Source: Lepturacanthus savala (lineage: Eukaryota; Chordata; Actinopteri; Scombriformes; Trichiuridae). Taken from it: a stretch of DNA of 64,000 nt. Numbering within the stretch: the first letter of the stretch is position 1; each line of letters opens with the position of its first letter. The notes beneath the pieces are model-generated. The model was given only the letters and a program-made list of their open reading frames with translations, did not search any database and was not told where the DNA came from. The stretch lies in the NCBI GenBank assembly GCA_030544235.1, contig CM060469.1, forward strand, positions 15,246,017 through 15,310,016, given 5' to 3'. Below, in pieces: positions 1 to 12,400 of this stretch. The position numbers and the translations under genes are program-made.

Positions 1-657
1 AACAGTTAAGCCTAGAACAGAAAATTCCCAACAGCTGTTTTCCTTCATTTTGGCACCAGGATAATAATACAAACACTACACACTATTAGTAAAGCACATC
101 AAGTGATTTGCTGGGAGACCCAAGACACATTATTTCTACATGTGATCATTACCTTGAGGGGGCACTTTTAATTTCAGGTGGATAAAAGATAAAACATTCT
201 TTAAAACATTAACTGCCAGAAAAGATGATGGAGGCTGAGGGGAGAATCTAAGCTATTGGCGGCCCATCATGGGTCCTGTCTTAATGACTCAAACATGTAC
301 ATCTGAATAATTTAATAAACATTGCATGAAATGGAAGAAACAAACAAATGTGAAAATCTCTGCATTCCCAATGAAAACATAGAAAACAATACCATGGTTT
401 CTTTTTGAGTAAATATCACAGGAGTTATTACGGGATAGTTAGAAATGAATTATACTCAGCTCCTGGGAGTCACCTGGCAGCAGGGGAAGAAGGTGAGTAT
501 GAGGTGGACCATCTGGGAGGGAGGATTAGGGGAACAGCCGTCATTAAAGGTCAGAGCATTACTTCTGTTGGCTATTTTTAGCTTGGCTGGACAACAATAA
601 AGGCCCAACAGGAACCTCACACAATATTTGGGGAATGTGCTGCGTGATCCCTGTTTA

Positions 658-688
658 CACACGCGCACACAAGCACACACACACACAC
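658..688. repeat. (CA)n microsatellite, imperfect
   Basis: Alternating CA with CGCG and AAG interruptions. It produces a Val/Cys-rich false reading frame on the minus strand. Confidence 0.85.
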
Positions 689-3600
689 GAATACACATCC
701 AGCCTCTCCTGAAGTGGTAATTGGGCCGCACTTTAAAACTCGAGAAGCACTTGCATAACACTGGCAAAGGCACATCTGACTACATGTGCGGCAAATCTCT
801 ACATAGGAGTGCACAAACATAACCTTGTGGAATACACACAATGAAATATCTGGGACTCCAAGAATTTTAACATCATGTCATATAACAGGACTAAGGGCCA
901 CACGGCGCAGGCTAGTTTTAAGCCAGCGCAGGGCGTGTAGCGCCTGGTGTAAACAGAGTGCACGAGACAAGGAGGCTCTCTTGGGTTCCCGAATTATTCA
1001 TAGATGTGGTTTGGGCTTAACATGAACTCAACCAATCAGAGTGTAAGCTCCTACTTTAAGTCAAAGTACTTGAAAAGAGTTTGTCACGAGGCATCATCAC
1101 ATCACCCTTTTAACAGACTTTTACTGATCTTCTTGATTGTCTTATTTCTTTGTTTTTGGACTACTTGAAGTACTGTGTAACACAAAACAACCATAAACAA
1201 CATCAATACATGTCTGTGTGGATCATCAAGATATCTCTGTTCTCACTGCAGCCTGCACTGAACAGATCAGGGTTAAGTAGTTTCTACATCGAACACTCAA
1301 TATCTAAAACACAATAAAAAGTATTTGTTTATATTTTCTCGAAAAGTCCAGCATACAGGTGTTTCTCTAATTAACACATAGACCATATACAGTATGAGTG
1401 CAGGAGGAAGATGAAGTGAGTTGATATAGTACAGTTCATTCACTGCAGTGATTTCCACACACACAAACTGTAATTTTACAAATGGATTCATCTGTAGATT
1501 TCAAATAAAATTTGACCGGATTACCCAATATCAGGAAGTCACATGACTCTCTTATGTATCTTAAATAAAAGCAATAAACTCTTTTCTGTCTCTGCTCTTG
1601 TTACATATACAATACCTCTTTCACATTGTTTTAAGTTTCCTGGTCATGTTTCTGCTCAGGAGCAGAGTGAAAGGGCTTTGTGCACCAGCCTGCCAGCCAT
1701 CTGTCAAGTGCATCTTACTGATTGCTCTGCTCTAAATAGCAAAGGGCCATGCAGCATACTTTAGACCACCTCTCAACCAGTCTTAGCACATGGCGTTAAC
1801 CTGCCCTCAAGATATCAACTGCCTTTGCACCTGACCACACCTGGAACATGCTGCCAACTCAACTTTTTTTTGTATCTTGAAGCTATATTGATTAGCTTCT
1901 CTTTGTTTACTCAGAAATCCACCCTTGAGATTAAAGGCAAATCATCTGGGGCAGCATACTTTCCAAGAAACAGTAAACACTCAGCAGCTGGAAGAGCTTT
2001 TGGCACCGGACAAAGGTCACTTGCAGATTGCTAATATGGCCGACTCTGATAACAATACATCAAGCCTTAAAGGGCGATGGAGTGCTGCTGCAAACTGAAG
2101 CAACCTTTAGGAGCATTCACAGTTTTTCACAAAAAGTGGGACTATGTACACAATTCTAAAAAAACTTAAAGATGCACTAACGAGACTCATTGATAAACTC
2201 ACAAATCAGCACAATTCAGTTGTTTTGTCTCAAACCACGTTTGCTGAACTAAGAAAAATTTGCATCATTTAGCACACTTAAGCATTCACTTCTCCTGGCA
2301 AAACACTTTAATCACATGTCAGAGTATAACAAAGGCCTCAGGTGACCTCAACTGTGATGGGAAGAGCTGAAGCAGCAGAGAGCACAGAGAGGAAGAGTGA
2401 GAGTATTGTCTTTCCTTTATTCCTGTCAGTTCATTCAGCTAATTATTAAACATTTTTATATTCCTGCACTGATTTCAGCATATTTGATTACCATCTTTTT
2501 TTTATTATTATTCTTTTATTGTTACTAATTACTTCTAATTAGGGCTTTGCTTATCTTTATTACTTTTTTATTGCACAATTAAAAGGAACTGATGGGAACA
2601 CTGTGATCACGTGACAAATGTAGATTGATTGAAAGACTTTGACCCGAATTTACTAGAGTGTTTCTCATTTCACTTATCAGTGAAATTAGTGTGAGTTTTG
2701 CCAAAATAGGGAACATTTGTGATTTCTCAGCACTCCAACAATGCTGCAGTATCAACTAAGAGTACAGTCTGACTCTTGGAAGCTGGTTGTGAGTTTAGCT
2801 CATTGGATACACAAAAATGTCTACAGTTGTACACATTTCAATATGTATCATGGCCTCATGAAGCCAACACACATGTGAACAGTATTTTGATATTAGTGTT
2901 TAAATTAACACACCACTGATCCGTTGCAAGATATATTCATTGATACAGTAGCTGTGTGCGTTGTTTTGATGGAAAGAATCAGTTTTGAGAAGAGAGAACA
3001 CGTTTTTTTGTGCAGTGTTTCATTTTGTCAGAGATTTATGGAGTTTGGATGAAACGGTTAACTCTCCTTCGTGTTTAGACTTTTGAGAAATTGAGCAATA
3101 GTTAAATGATTAAGAGAATAAAAAACCGTGCTTTCACGCTATAACGAACAAAATAAGAGCTTCAACAAGTAATTAAGTCCCAGTGATATTAATATTATTA
3201 TTAGACTAAATAAATACAGATGTATCGTGTGGGAATCTGTATCCTATTTTTGTGAATACATTATTATTACAGCTGGAATGAATAGTTACTTAGAACACTT
3301 TTAAAGTTTGTCTGCTACCGACCTACAAGTGTATGATGCAGTTAGATTTTACCAATTTAATATTGAATTTAAAGTAAACCAATGTCACATGGCAACTCCA
3401 TCACATGTAAAATGCTGCTGTTGACTATGGATGACAGTATGTGACAACACTCTGTGTCAAAAGATTTAACCCTGTCATTCCAGATGATACTCTTGAGTAT
3501 ACCTTGTCATGCTGAGAGGGGCCTGCTGATGGCTATTGATAAAGTAAAGCCCAGAAAATCAACCTATTTTGGAAAATGGACGGTGAGGGGTAGAGCCCTG

Positions 3601-3914
3601 CTGAGGTAGATAACCTGAGCTGGCAAGTTAAGTAACAGGGAGAGAAGCCATGGAGGTAATATATCCTGAAACACAACACCTCTCTATTATCTCTATGTCC
3701 TATACCGCTGTAGTTTATAGAAGCAGTGAAGTGGCGATGCACAGCCCAGTCAGTGCAGATACAGGTTAATTAGTGCTCACCCGCTCTGTTGTGCCGAGAT
3801 AAGAGCCTACAAATCCTTGAGCCAGACACACATTCCGTGCTACACACAAAACGTGTGGCATTCTGGGACAAACGTGTAAACTGTATTATGAACTTGGCAA
3901 AAAGACACCCACTC

Positions 3915-3915
<1 letters not shown>

Positions 3916-3958
<43 letters not shown>
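3916..3958. repeat. Poly-C run of 43 bases
   Basis: An uninterrupted (C)43/(G)43 tract. It gives false poly-Pro and poly-Gly frames. Runs of this length are prone to slippage and sequencing error, so its real length is uncertain. Confidence 0.95.
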
Positions 3959-3961
<3 letters not shown>

Positions 3962-4947
3962 TTACACTGCTCTCTATAATGGATCTACATCCTCCATTGT
4001 GGGGGAATTTGTCATGCCTGCCTCTACTGACAATCATAAACATGTTCATCACACAAAATAAAGAGAATGCTAGTACAATAGTTAGTCTGCTTGCTAACAG
4101 TTATCAGACGGTGACAGCAAAAGTGACGGATGTGAGGGACATGTACCCGCTCCTGATTTTCCAGGTAAAGGATACAATTCTTTTCAGCGATGAAGAGCTC
4201 TGCAATCTGTTAAAGCACAAAAAAACAAAACAAAACAAAAAAAACAACAGCCAAGGGACATGGTTAATTGTTTCCATTTCCAAAATCACTCCCAGTGGTG
4301 TGTGTATACATGATGTCATGAATAGTCAAAACAAGTAATTCTGCTTTCCTCGCAACTACGCTGCTCTGGTTAACATCATCGTGCTACAAGTTCCAAAGTT
4401 CTGGAGTAAAGGCTATGTTTTGACACCAGGGACATTCCTCCAGGCCACCACTAAACAGAATTCAAATCGGAGCTCTGCCTTTGTAGGAAAGCCTTATGTA
4501 ATCTGTTAAGACTGGTTCCACATTGCCGAAACATTAAATAGCAAAACATAGCCCGCACACAATGGAAGAGACATTAACCGGGTGCTCTATTAAACAGCGT
4601 GGGGTGTGTAATGGCATTGTTACTGTACTACTGCTGCAGTCAACACCTCATTTAGCAGCGTGCACCCTATCTGTCCTACTGACATGGAAATCAGCCTACA
4701 TACTCAGCACAGGCACACATGATGGACTGTGCTCTTACATTTGACATTGGTGTTAGTTGTATCAAGGTTGAACGTGTGCTGTGGCGTGCAATTATTTATG
4801 ATGCTCCAAAAGATAACTGATGTCAATGTCTCAATGCAGCTATGTAAACACATGATACAGCAGAGTTTATGGATAGGTGTGACAAAGAAAAGGGGGGGAA
4901 AGAACATTGTTTGCGTGTGTGTGTGCTCAGTCAGTCAGCTCGCTCAC

Positions 4948-5184
4948 CTGGTGTAGGCAGTTGGGCAGAGAGGTGAAGCTCTGCACATGGGTCAGTCCCA
5001 ACAGGCAGCTGAGGAAGCAGTGGAGAGCGGCCTGGTACTCCCCCTGCTGCCGGAGCTGCTGTCCCAGCTCGAACAGGCCCTCCCTCCCCCCGTTCAGCAT
5101 CCCCAGTCCCAGCCAGAGCCGGCAGTGCCTCCCATCAGAGCCCCTTACCAGCCGAGGACGGACGCTCCTCTCTTCGCCACTCCA
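4948..5184 (-). CDS. Internal exon of a TPR-like protein (partial gene)
   Basis: Seen: a 79-codon tract flanked on the minus strand by a good acceptor (pyrimidine-rich run ending TGCTTTTCAG) and a canonical donor (CACCAG|GTGAGC). It is in phase 0 at both ends. Codons are strongly G/C-ending. Residues 36-64 fit a TPR helix pair: Leu37, Leu40-Gly41, Leu44, Gly48, Tyr50, Ala53-Leu54, Phe57 and Leu61. The exon ends with SFTSLPNCLHQ. From memory this tail resembles the LPxCLHQ stretch of consortin (CNST), a trans-Golgi connexin-sorting protein, but the preceding helix pair does not obviously match it, so I leave the symbol blank. Met29 (GGGATGC) could be an alternative start if the first part of the exon is untranslated. 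Two candidate upstream exons are listed separately. The next exon would lie below 4948 or outside the window; I could not find it. A real exon is likely; the family is inference. Confidence 0.6.
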
Positions 5185-5529
5185 CTGAAAAGCACCACAG
5201 GTAGAAAAGAGACAGCCACACACCAGAGAGTGAAAAGATTGTATGTTATTTTTTGTTCTCCCCCTTTTTCTAAAACGCAGCCGCTCACACAAACACAGAC
5301 AGGAAGGAGCTGGAGGAGGGGTGAGCGGCGCGGCTTCCTCTCGTCTGTGCACAGTAAGTCAAGGACAGGTGGTAAGGAGCAGGCTGAGGGAAGCTCCGGC
5401 GGCTCACACAGAAAAAGATCCATTCCCCTCCCTCCTCCCAGGCTGCACCAGGAAAGGAGGACAGAGGAAGTCACAGAGTGTTTTGCTGCTTGAGTGGCAG
5501 CGCTCTGGACCAATCGTGGCTCTGCTCAC

Positions 5530-5581
5530 GTACGGAGGCTCCACCAGCATGTGTTCAGCACATTGGGTCATTCTCCAATCC
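5530..5581 (-). CDS. Candidate 52-bp exon upstream of the TPR-like exon
   Basis: Seen: on the minus strand, a strong acceptor (GCAATTTCCCTTTTCAG) precedes 52 bases, followed by TAC|GTGAGC. Only one of three frames is open, giving a last codon base followed by DWRMTQCAEHMLVEPPY. It leaves in phase 0, which is exactly what the next exon at 5184 needs; the intron between them would be 345 bp. The encoded peptide has no motif I recognise. The frame and phase match supports the call, but such short splice-flanked tracts also arise by chance in this window, so transcript evidence would decide. Confidence 0.32.
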
Positions 5582-6518
5582 CTGAAAAGGGAAATTGCAA
5601 TGTGGTATGTTTTGATGAGGAAAAGCAAATATAAAAAGCACCTGTCCCGTGATGTATATCTGAACATAATATACATTCATGTACACATTTTCCACCTGAT
5701 TGCCTCTGCTATTTGCACAGTATGTTTTATTATCATTCCAAATCATACAGTTTATAGATAAGGAGTACAGGAGAATTATGCAGCAACAAGCAAACCGGAA
5801 AATAAATGCTGTGTGAGCATGTTCTACATAACCACAGAGAAACCAAGCATTTGTAAATTCTCTGAAGCAAACAAGATGCTGGATGCAAACACGGGCTCAT
5901 TAGGAGCAGCCACTGTAGGCCTACAGTATGTGTGTGAGACAGAAAGTACTCTTCACTATGCAAACAAGGACAACAAATATTTATTCACGAGGAGTGCCTC
6001 CTGTGGATGTTTGCACTCTTCCCTTCACACTCGGCTAATCAACATTAATATGAGGACAATCTATGCCTGGGGAGAGAGGGGGGGGGAGGAGAAGAAGAGC
6101 CGCGGCCGCAACACTTAATCTGCTGATGATCCAGAGGATCGTGAATAGGTCTTGACTTTGAGAGCAGCACTCCTCCTCACTCATGCTCCATTTGGACACA
6201 AGCGTTTGGAGGAAATGAATGGGGGTAACACAAAGCAAATGGGCAGAGTCAGTCTCCATTAGTGTCCGATGCACCTAGCTAAGCAAGATGGGATTTTAAT
6301 GGTCGTGAACGCCAGAGGATGGAGAGTCAGAGAGCATTAAACTTGCACTGGCAGGTCAGACCCGGGGAGCTGTGAACAGCGCTCAGTTTTGACTAACAGC
6401 GTCTCGAGCAGCCGCGGGATTCGATTATGCTGAGGCAGGCCGCTTCCAGTCGTAGGACCGGAGGAGGCAGACAGGTGATTCTGCTCACTTTAATGTGCTG
6501 TCAGCGGAGTTAACTTAC

Positions 6519-6643
6519 AATCTGGTGAGAAAGTAAACAAAACTCCTGATGTGATTGAGTTGGAGGGCCACGGGCTGACTCCTCGCTGTACAGTCGTAAT
6601 GGAAAGGCAGCGGACGCTGTCCCCTCATTACGGACCAGTCAAG
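6519..6643 (-). CDS. Candidate 125-bp exon upstream of the TPR-like exon
   Basis: Seen: on the minus strand, a very good acceptor (TGCTTTTCATGCTGTGCGTCTGTTCAG, split here as TGCTTTTCATGC then TGTGCGTCTGTTCAG) precedes 125 bases ending AGATT|GTAAGTTA. One frame is fully open, beginning LDWSVMRGQRPLPFHYDC. It enters in phase 0 and leaves with two bases of a codon (TT), which joins with the first G of the 5581 exon as TTG (Leu). So the three minus-strand tracts at 6.6, 5.6 and 5.2 kb form one continuous frame. No domain recognised. It may instead be untranslated or chance. Confidence 0.25.
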
Positions 6644-6881
6644 CTGAACAGACGCACAGCATGAAAAGCAGCACTGGATGTTCTTCTCTTCATGATAACA
6701 GCATGTGACAAGAGCTATGCAACAGGAAACCCATCCGAGCAGGACTGGCACCATTTCAAGCTGAACTAGTGTTATGTACTGTATGATATGCTGTATGTAC
6801 CATATGATGAGGTGTATGGGCGTGGTAGTGGGGAGAAAAATAGACCTGACAAGTCTATCAGGCCCAAATCAAATCTCAAAG

Positions 6882-6898
6882 TTTTTTTTTTTTTTTTT
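6882..6898. repeat. Poly-T run (17)
   Basis: Seventeen consecutive T, about 60 bases before the (AT)n tract. Confidence 0.9.
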
Positions 6899-6957
6899 GA
6901 TGAATGAATGAATTGGGCTCTTCCAGCTAATTGGTGTCATCATTTTTTAATATGGTG

Positions 6958-6959
<2 letters not shown>

Positions 6960-7012
<53 letters not shown>

Positions 7013-7017
7013 CATCA
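6960..7017. repeat. (AT)n then (ATC)n microsatellite
   Basis: About 23 AT dinucleotides followed directly by four ATC/ATT units. It yields a false Tyr-Ile repeat frame. Confidence 0.95.
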
Positions 7018-7491
7018 TTAAGAGAATGGACTTCGTGCTATAGTACTATATTGGACATTCTGGGGAGCTCCCCTCCTAGAGGTGTAAATGATTTAGTCCA
7101 CCCACAGACAAGTATAACATCAGTGAGCCCAGATTGAATATAGGCCAATTCAATTGAGGTGGTTAATGAAAGAACCAGTCATCAGTATAACCAGAATATA
7201 GTGCTACGGCCCTGATGAGGCATAATGCAATAGTGGATATGATGACATTACAATGTTTTCTGTAAAATTTAAATCACGATGTCAATAGTTAGGACTAGTT
7301 AGGGCCCAGTTTTGGGCCAGAATGTAACTTGTGATGTTGAAACTTGAAGTGGCATAGGTGGACCTTTTGGTGAAGCTAAAGTTCTAAAATGAAATACATG
7401 TATATTGGCATATTCCTGGATTTTGGATGTTTTGATGAGGGATAATCAGCAGATAAAACAGAAAAAAACTTGAACTGGACAAAGCTTCCCA

Positions 7492-7513
7492 TTTTTTTTT
7501 TTTTTTTTTTTTT
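7492..7513. repeat. Poly-T run (22)
   Basis: Twenty-two consecutive T. No clear element boundary beside it, so I cannot say whether it is a retroposon tail. Confidence 0.9.
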
Positions 7514-9436
7514 ATCTTAAAACATATTTGGAGGGGATCTTGACCAGATGTATTTATCCAGTGGTTTACAGCATAAACCATGAAAAAGGTTATTACTGAG
7601 GAGAGTGAGGATGATGTGAAAAAGTGAAATGAATCCCCCATTGCATGTTTTATTTTACAGTGCATTGATTAATCATATATGTGTTCATAGTCCATGGGGT
7701 TTTACCTTTATTGCCAATATTAAGTTGATCTATACAGACAGAGAGCTTCATAATTCAGTGATTTACTGACTGAAGAAATTTCAATTATTCTAAATCAATG
7801 TAAGGATGAACGCTGTACACTGAACGTTCCACTTTGTCCAAAAAGATCGCATTGAATTTTGGTGGTTTTGTGACTCCCATAATATTGATGTTGATTTATA
7901 CACACAAATGTAAAGCTGCCTTTTAATGTTGCCGGGAATGAAACATTTTAGATTGGCAGCAGCTTTGCATATTGGAGATTTGAACCAACCGTTCAGCGGT
8001 GGTGAGGATTTGCATTTCACCGACTGCAATCTGCTTTTTCGATCATTTCAATATAAAATTGTTGCCTGCAGGATTGACTTCTTTGACTCTAACCTTTACC
8101 GGCAGCAGAACGCTGTAGATCATTTGCTCACACACTACTCCAAACACCTCTCTGTACTTATGCTGACAATCATTTTGACAAAGATACTGATTGATGTTCA
8201 CTATTCTCCTACGGTGCAAGAATGGAAATCTACCTGTAATTGGAATATGGATTGCCTGTCTTATAGACTTGGTGGAGAAATACATCAGTACCTGTATGAT
8301 CAGTAAACACTGTACACGGCGCCAGTTCTCACAGAAGCCAATACACCAGACTAATGTGAATGGATGGTCCACAAGACCCGACAACAGAATGCAGAGTGGA
8401 ATGAAACAGTGTCTTTCACAGACGTAAATCTAACATCAGCAGGTTGTTGCAGTGCATCTAAACCCTAATGCTTTATGTAATCCACATTTACACTGTGAAA
8501 GCATGAGTAGATCTGGCGCTGATGCAGATAACACTTTAAATCTCCAGAAAGTTTTCAACTACATAAGGAGTAATTATAAAATGTATCATCAGGTTTAAAT
8601 CAAATGTGGTCTATTTTTTTTTTAACCCTGCAAAGCTCCACAGTGGGAATCTGCACTTTCCTCAAGCTGACATGATCACACAAGATCATTAATCTTAACT
8701 GATTTGTTGTACCATTTTGTAGAATAATTCATTTTGCATTGTCCGGCGGGATTGCAGGGGAGTACAGCTCCTCTTGTGTCCTCATGTCATTTCACGATAC
8801 TGCGCATGGCCCTACATCAGCAATACTATTTATATTTTTTGCATTGTGGACATACAGTAAAGCCAGTGTATGCTGTTTTTGCTGGAGCCGAGAGGCTTCT
8901 GGTATGGAATATTTTATTTTCTGTGAGTGACAGTGGCTACATCCCCAGCTACAGTATGCCAACTCCAGTGATGCGAGGGGAAGATCGAGTATTCTGCTTG
9001 AAATAAGGCATGACAGGGATCCTGCAGGATTGTGCATGCATGTAGAAGTCTGCAAAAAACACCACATACACTACTATAGACATGAAACCTAACATCCTCG
9101 TTAAGACATACATGTGTGTTGCACTCCGGATATTAGAGCCTGCAGGCTCACTGTTTAAACTTTCATTCTCTTGCTCGGGTAGCTTCATCCCTCCAAGATT
9201 CAGGCTCTGGCAGTTTAATAGGTTTGGACCTGACATCCTCAGCTACTGAAAGGCAGTTTATGACCTCCATGTAATCAGCAGTAAATGCTGCCACCATCTG
9301 TCTCTTTTTTACTCAATTATCTGACCCAGTGACTTTTACTGACAAACACTGTCCAGGTAAACACAGTAGCACAAATCTCCCAGCTAAGATTATGACACAT
9401 CTATACATCATCCTACATGATTTCTCTCTGGTCAGC

Positions 9437-9470
9437 TCCCATTGCAGCAGGGCTCCCATTGCAGCAGGGC
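9437..9470. repeat. Short tandem duplication, 16-bp unit
   Basis: CTCCCATTGCAGCAGGG occurs twice head to tail, sharing the border bases. Likely replication slippage. Confidence 0.8.
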
Positions 9471-12400
9471 TACCGAAGCAACCGCTTGCGCTTCACTTCT
9501 GAGTCGAAAAGTATGACTCACCAAACTGTGACAATTACAGCTGTGGGGGCGTTAGTACTTTCTCATTACTGTTTTGCTGCGAAAAGGTCACGTGCATTAG
9601 GATACACAGCACACAATCAGCATGGTGCAGAGCTAGAGATTTCACTTCAAAGTCCCTCATGAAAACAGACTGTTCGTTTGAATGATTCATCACTGTCGCA
9701 CTGTGTGGAAATCAATATATTAAGAACCATTGATTAAAGAGGATGCTTCATACAGTGCCTCAGCTGGGCTCAGTATCTTTTGCTCCACTCTTACACCCTC
9801 TAGTGGGCAATTGATGGATGTGTTTTCAACAACCATATATATATTTAATTTGTATTTATGAATTATTATTAATATTATGCTGTTTTTTAATCTCTGCTTA
9901 AAAAGGTTTGTCATTTCCACAACATACATTTTTTCAAGTCAATCAAGTCAGTCATCACTGCTGTAATGTCATAGCTTTCTGTGATATAGTTCATTAAAGA
10001 AAAAAAAAGGAAATAAAAAAAATAAACAGAAGATGAACATTTCAGTCACGTCAGTCTAAACTCTGTGTATCAATACTAATATAAAACAGAAATACTGTGC
10101 CATTATTATGAATGGTCTTCATTAAGATACCACAAGAACCTGCCAGAATATGGGTCCATAATTCTGGGCGAAACAGCTGAAAAAGTAATCACCTGTGTTG
10201 ATTGCAGCTCTTAAAACAGATCCACATGTCCCGTGGCCCTGGATGCTCATTCCGAGTTTACAGAGCCATCTGTCGGCAAAGGGAGAGTAGGAGCTGTAGT
10301 CTGTAGTGTGTAGGAGGGTCGGCTGGGAGACGGCGGCAAGCGTCAAGGACAGAATTTACTTCTTAGTGTTGAATTGATCTGACAATTACGTTCAGTGAGT
10401 CATGCGTGGCAGCCGATCGCATCTGACTGCCGGCTTTTGTCTTTTTTTTTTTCACCTACTCCCACTCGTCCTCTGATACCACATTTTTCTCTTTCTATTC
10501 TTCTCTCCTCTTTCCCTGCTTTTGTCTCAACTCTTGTAAATGCTTATGAGGCATGATGTCAGAGCTGTGACACTCACAGCTGCTTGCCGCTTTTCTAACT
10601 GGGATACCATGATGATTGTAGTCGCAGGATCTCTGCCAGTCCTCACAGATATAACACTTGATCATGCCTGCAGTATGATTACACAGTACTGCACAGAGTC
10701 ATTACCAGCAAGCACCTGGGTGGCTTTTGTCTGTGATAAAAAAAAAATAACTCTGAGTCATGCCAGGCCCTATTTAAGAAGGCCAACAAAAGAAAAATCC
10801 ATTATTACCGCGTGTTGTCCGCTCAGCATCAACTCACGTGGGGTTGCCATGCCAACTGGTATCAGCCTAGTCAAGGGTCTTTCCAGTTGTGAAGGAGGTT
10901 GATCAGATTTATGTCTGAGAGGAATTCAAAATAGGGCACATGCCACCTGTCAAGTGTTAACGGAACACCTACAGCCTCACCGGCCTTGTCGCCCGCCCGC
11001 CGCTTTCATTTCCGTTCCCCAACGTTCCCCCTCTTCCTGTGCAATCACACAGGTGTGGGCTGCCCGGACACACTCCATCAGAGCTGCTGCATATGGCTGC
11101 TTTCTTCCCTTCAGGGTGACTGAGTGGAAAGATAATGATGAGGTCTGGGAGGCTTTCATAGAAACACCAAAGCCCAGCCCATTTCTATATAGGCTGAAGA
11201 CAGCTGGACAGCTTCAGTAAGCAGAGCAGAGTGGTGTGTAAACAGTCTGACAAACAAAAGGGAGGTGGACACATCAACTGGTTTCAGTTTTTACCACTAG
11301 GAGTCTAAACTGAACCACAAAGCACCAAATCAGAGACACACAGCCACTGTGGGATATTACATTTAAAAAGAGTAACATATTTCTTTGTTATAGAAAGGTA
11401 ACTGCAGTGGTAAATAAGCCTCAAAGCGACTGCACCCAATCATTGCGAAATGTTTCTAATGGAAATCCCAATATACACAGAATAACAGTCATTAATTAAA
11501 TGTATCTACAAGCTACTAAGTGCTTGGGTTAATAATATTTACTGAATTGCACTTGTCTTTAATCCAGATTGAATATCTCAACAACTGTAAAATGGATTGT
11601 CATTCAACATTTTGTAGTGATATTCCTCACATGATGATTCTTCAACTATACTTTTGACTTTAGCAAATCTTCACACTAAAATGGTGAAATGCTGCCAAAA
11701 ACATCCTCATTCCTAATCTGATAAACTGAAACTTTTTGTAGAACCCATTTCACCTCTACTTTTATTCCATGCTCGGTAAAAAAAAGTTTACTTGCGGGAT
11801 ATTATACTGTTGAGTCTGTTCATGCAACACTATCAGTTAAACCAGAGCATGAGATAACGACTCCCGACTTTTAATGTGATGCCGAGAAACCCTTTAATTT
11901 GATCGGTTCTTCCTGCATGACTTCATATCAAAGGAAACAGGCACGACATCTCACAGGTTTAAAGGGAATAGCAATGATAAAACGCAAAGGTTAAGCGTTT
12001 CTCTTCTCATACTCAGTGACCCACAGACACGACCATGACGGTGTTGTGCTGATGCCTCAGGAGGAGCTGTGACGGTCAGTGTTACGGTCAATCAACCACC
12101 GATACACGCTTCAGAGACACACACCTCACTTTATGATAACTCAATAGGGAGGGGCGGTTATTATGGAAGGGCAGAGAAGGCCAGCGGCCAGCAGGGACTG
12201 GGAACACAGTAAATGTTTATGTGTCATTATTCATCCTCCAAGAGACGCTCTCCACTTCTACTCTCCAAATTCCTTTTTATTATGGTCCATTCACAGCCGG
12301 GATAAGAGGCATTTAAATTTAATTGGTTGGAAAATTTGGTCGTTTTAGTTTTTGGTGGCGAACCGGTGCTACTGTACGTACTTAATCCTGTGAATTTCTA

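Larger units (their letters stand above)
1..4947. other. Non-coding stretch below the TPR-like exon
   Basis: If the minus-strand gene is real, this is its downstream intron or 3' flank. I see AT-rich unique sequence, a (CA)n tract near 660-688, the 43-base poly-C run near 3.9 kb and a short (GT)n at 4911-4925. No exon with matching phase was found on the minus strand. Reading frames here are short or driven by low complexity. Confidence 0.5.

Noticed and set aside
7926..8306. 126-codon plus-strand frame
   Set aside because: No recognisable domain, no splice or promoter support, and AT-rich codon use like the non-coding flanks.
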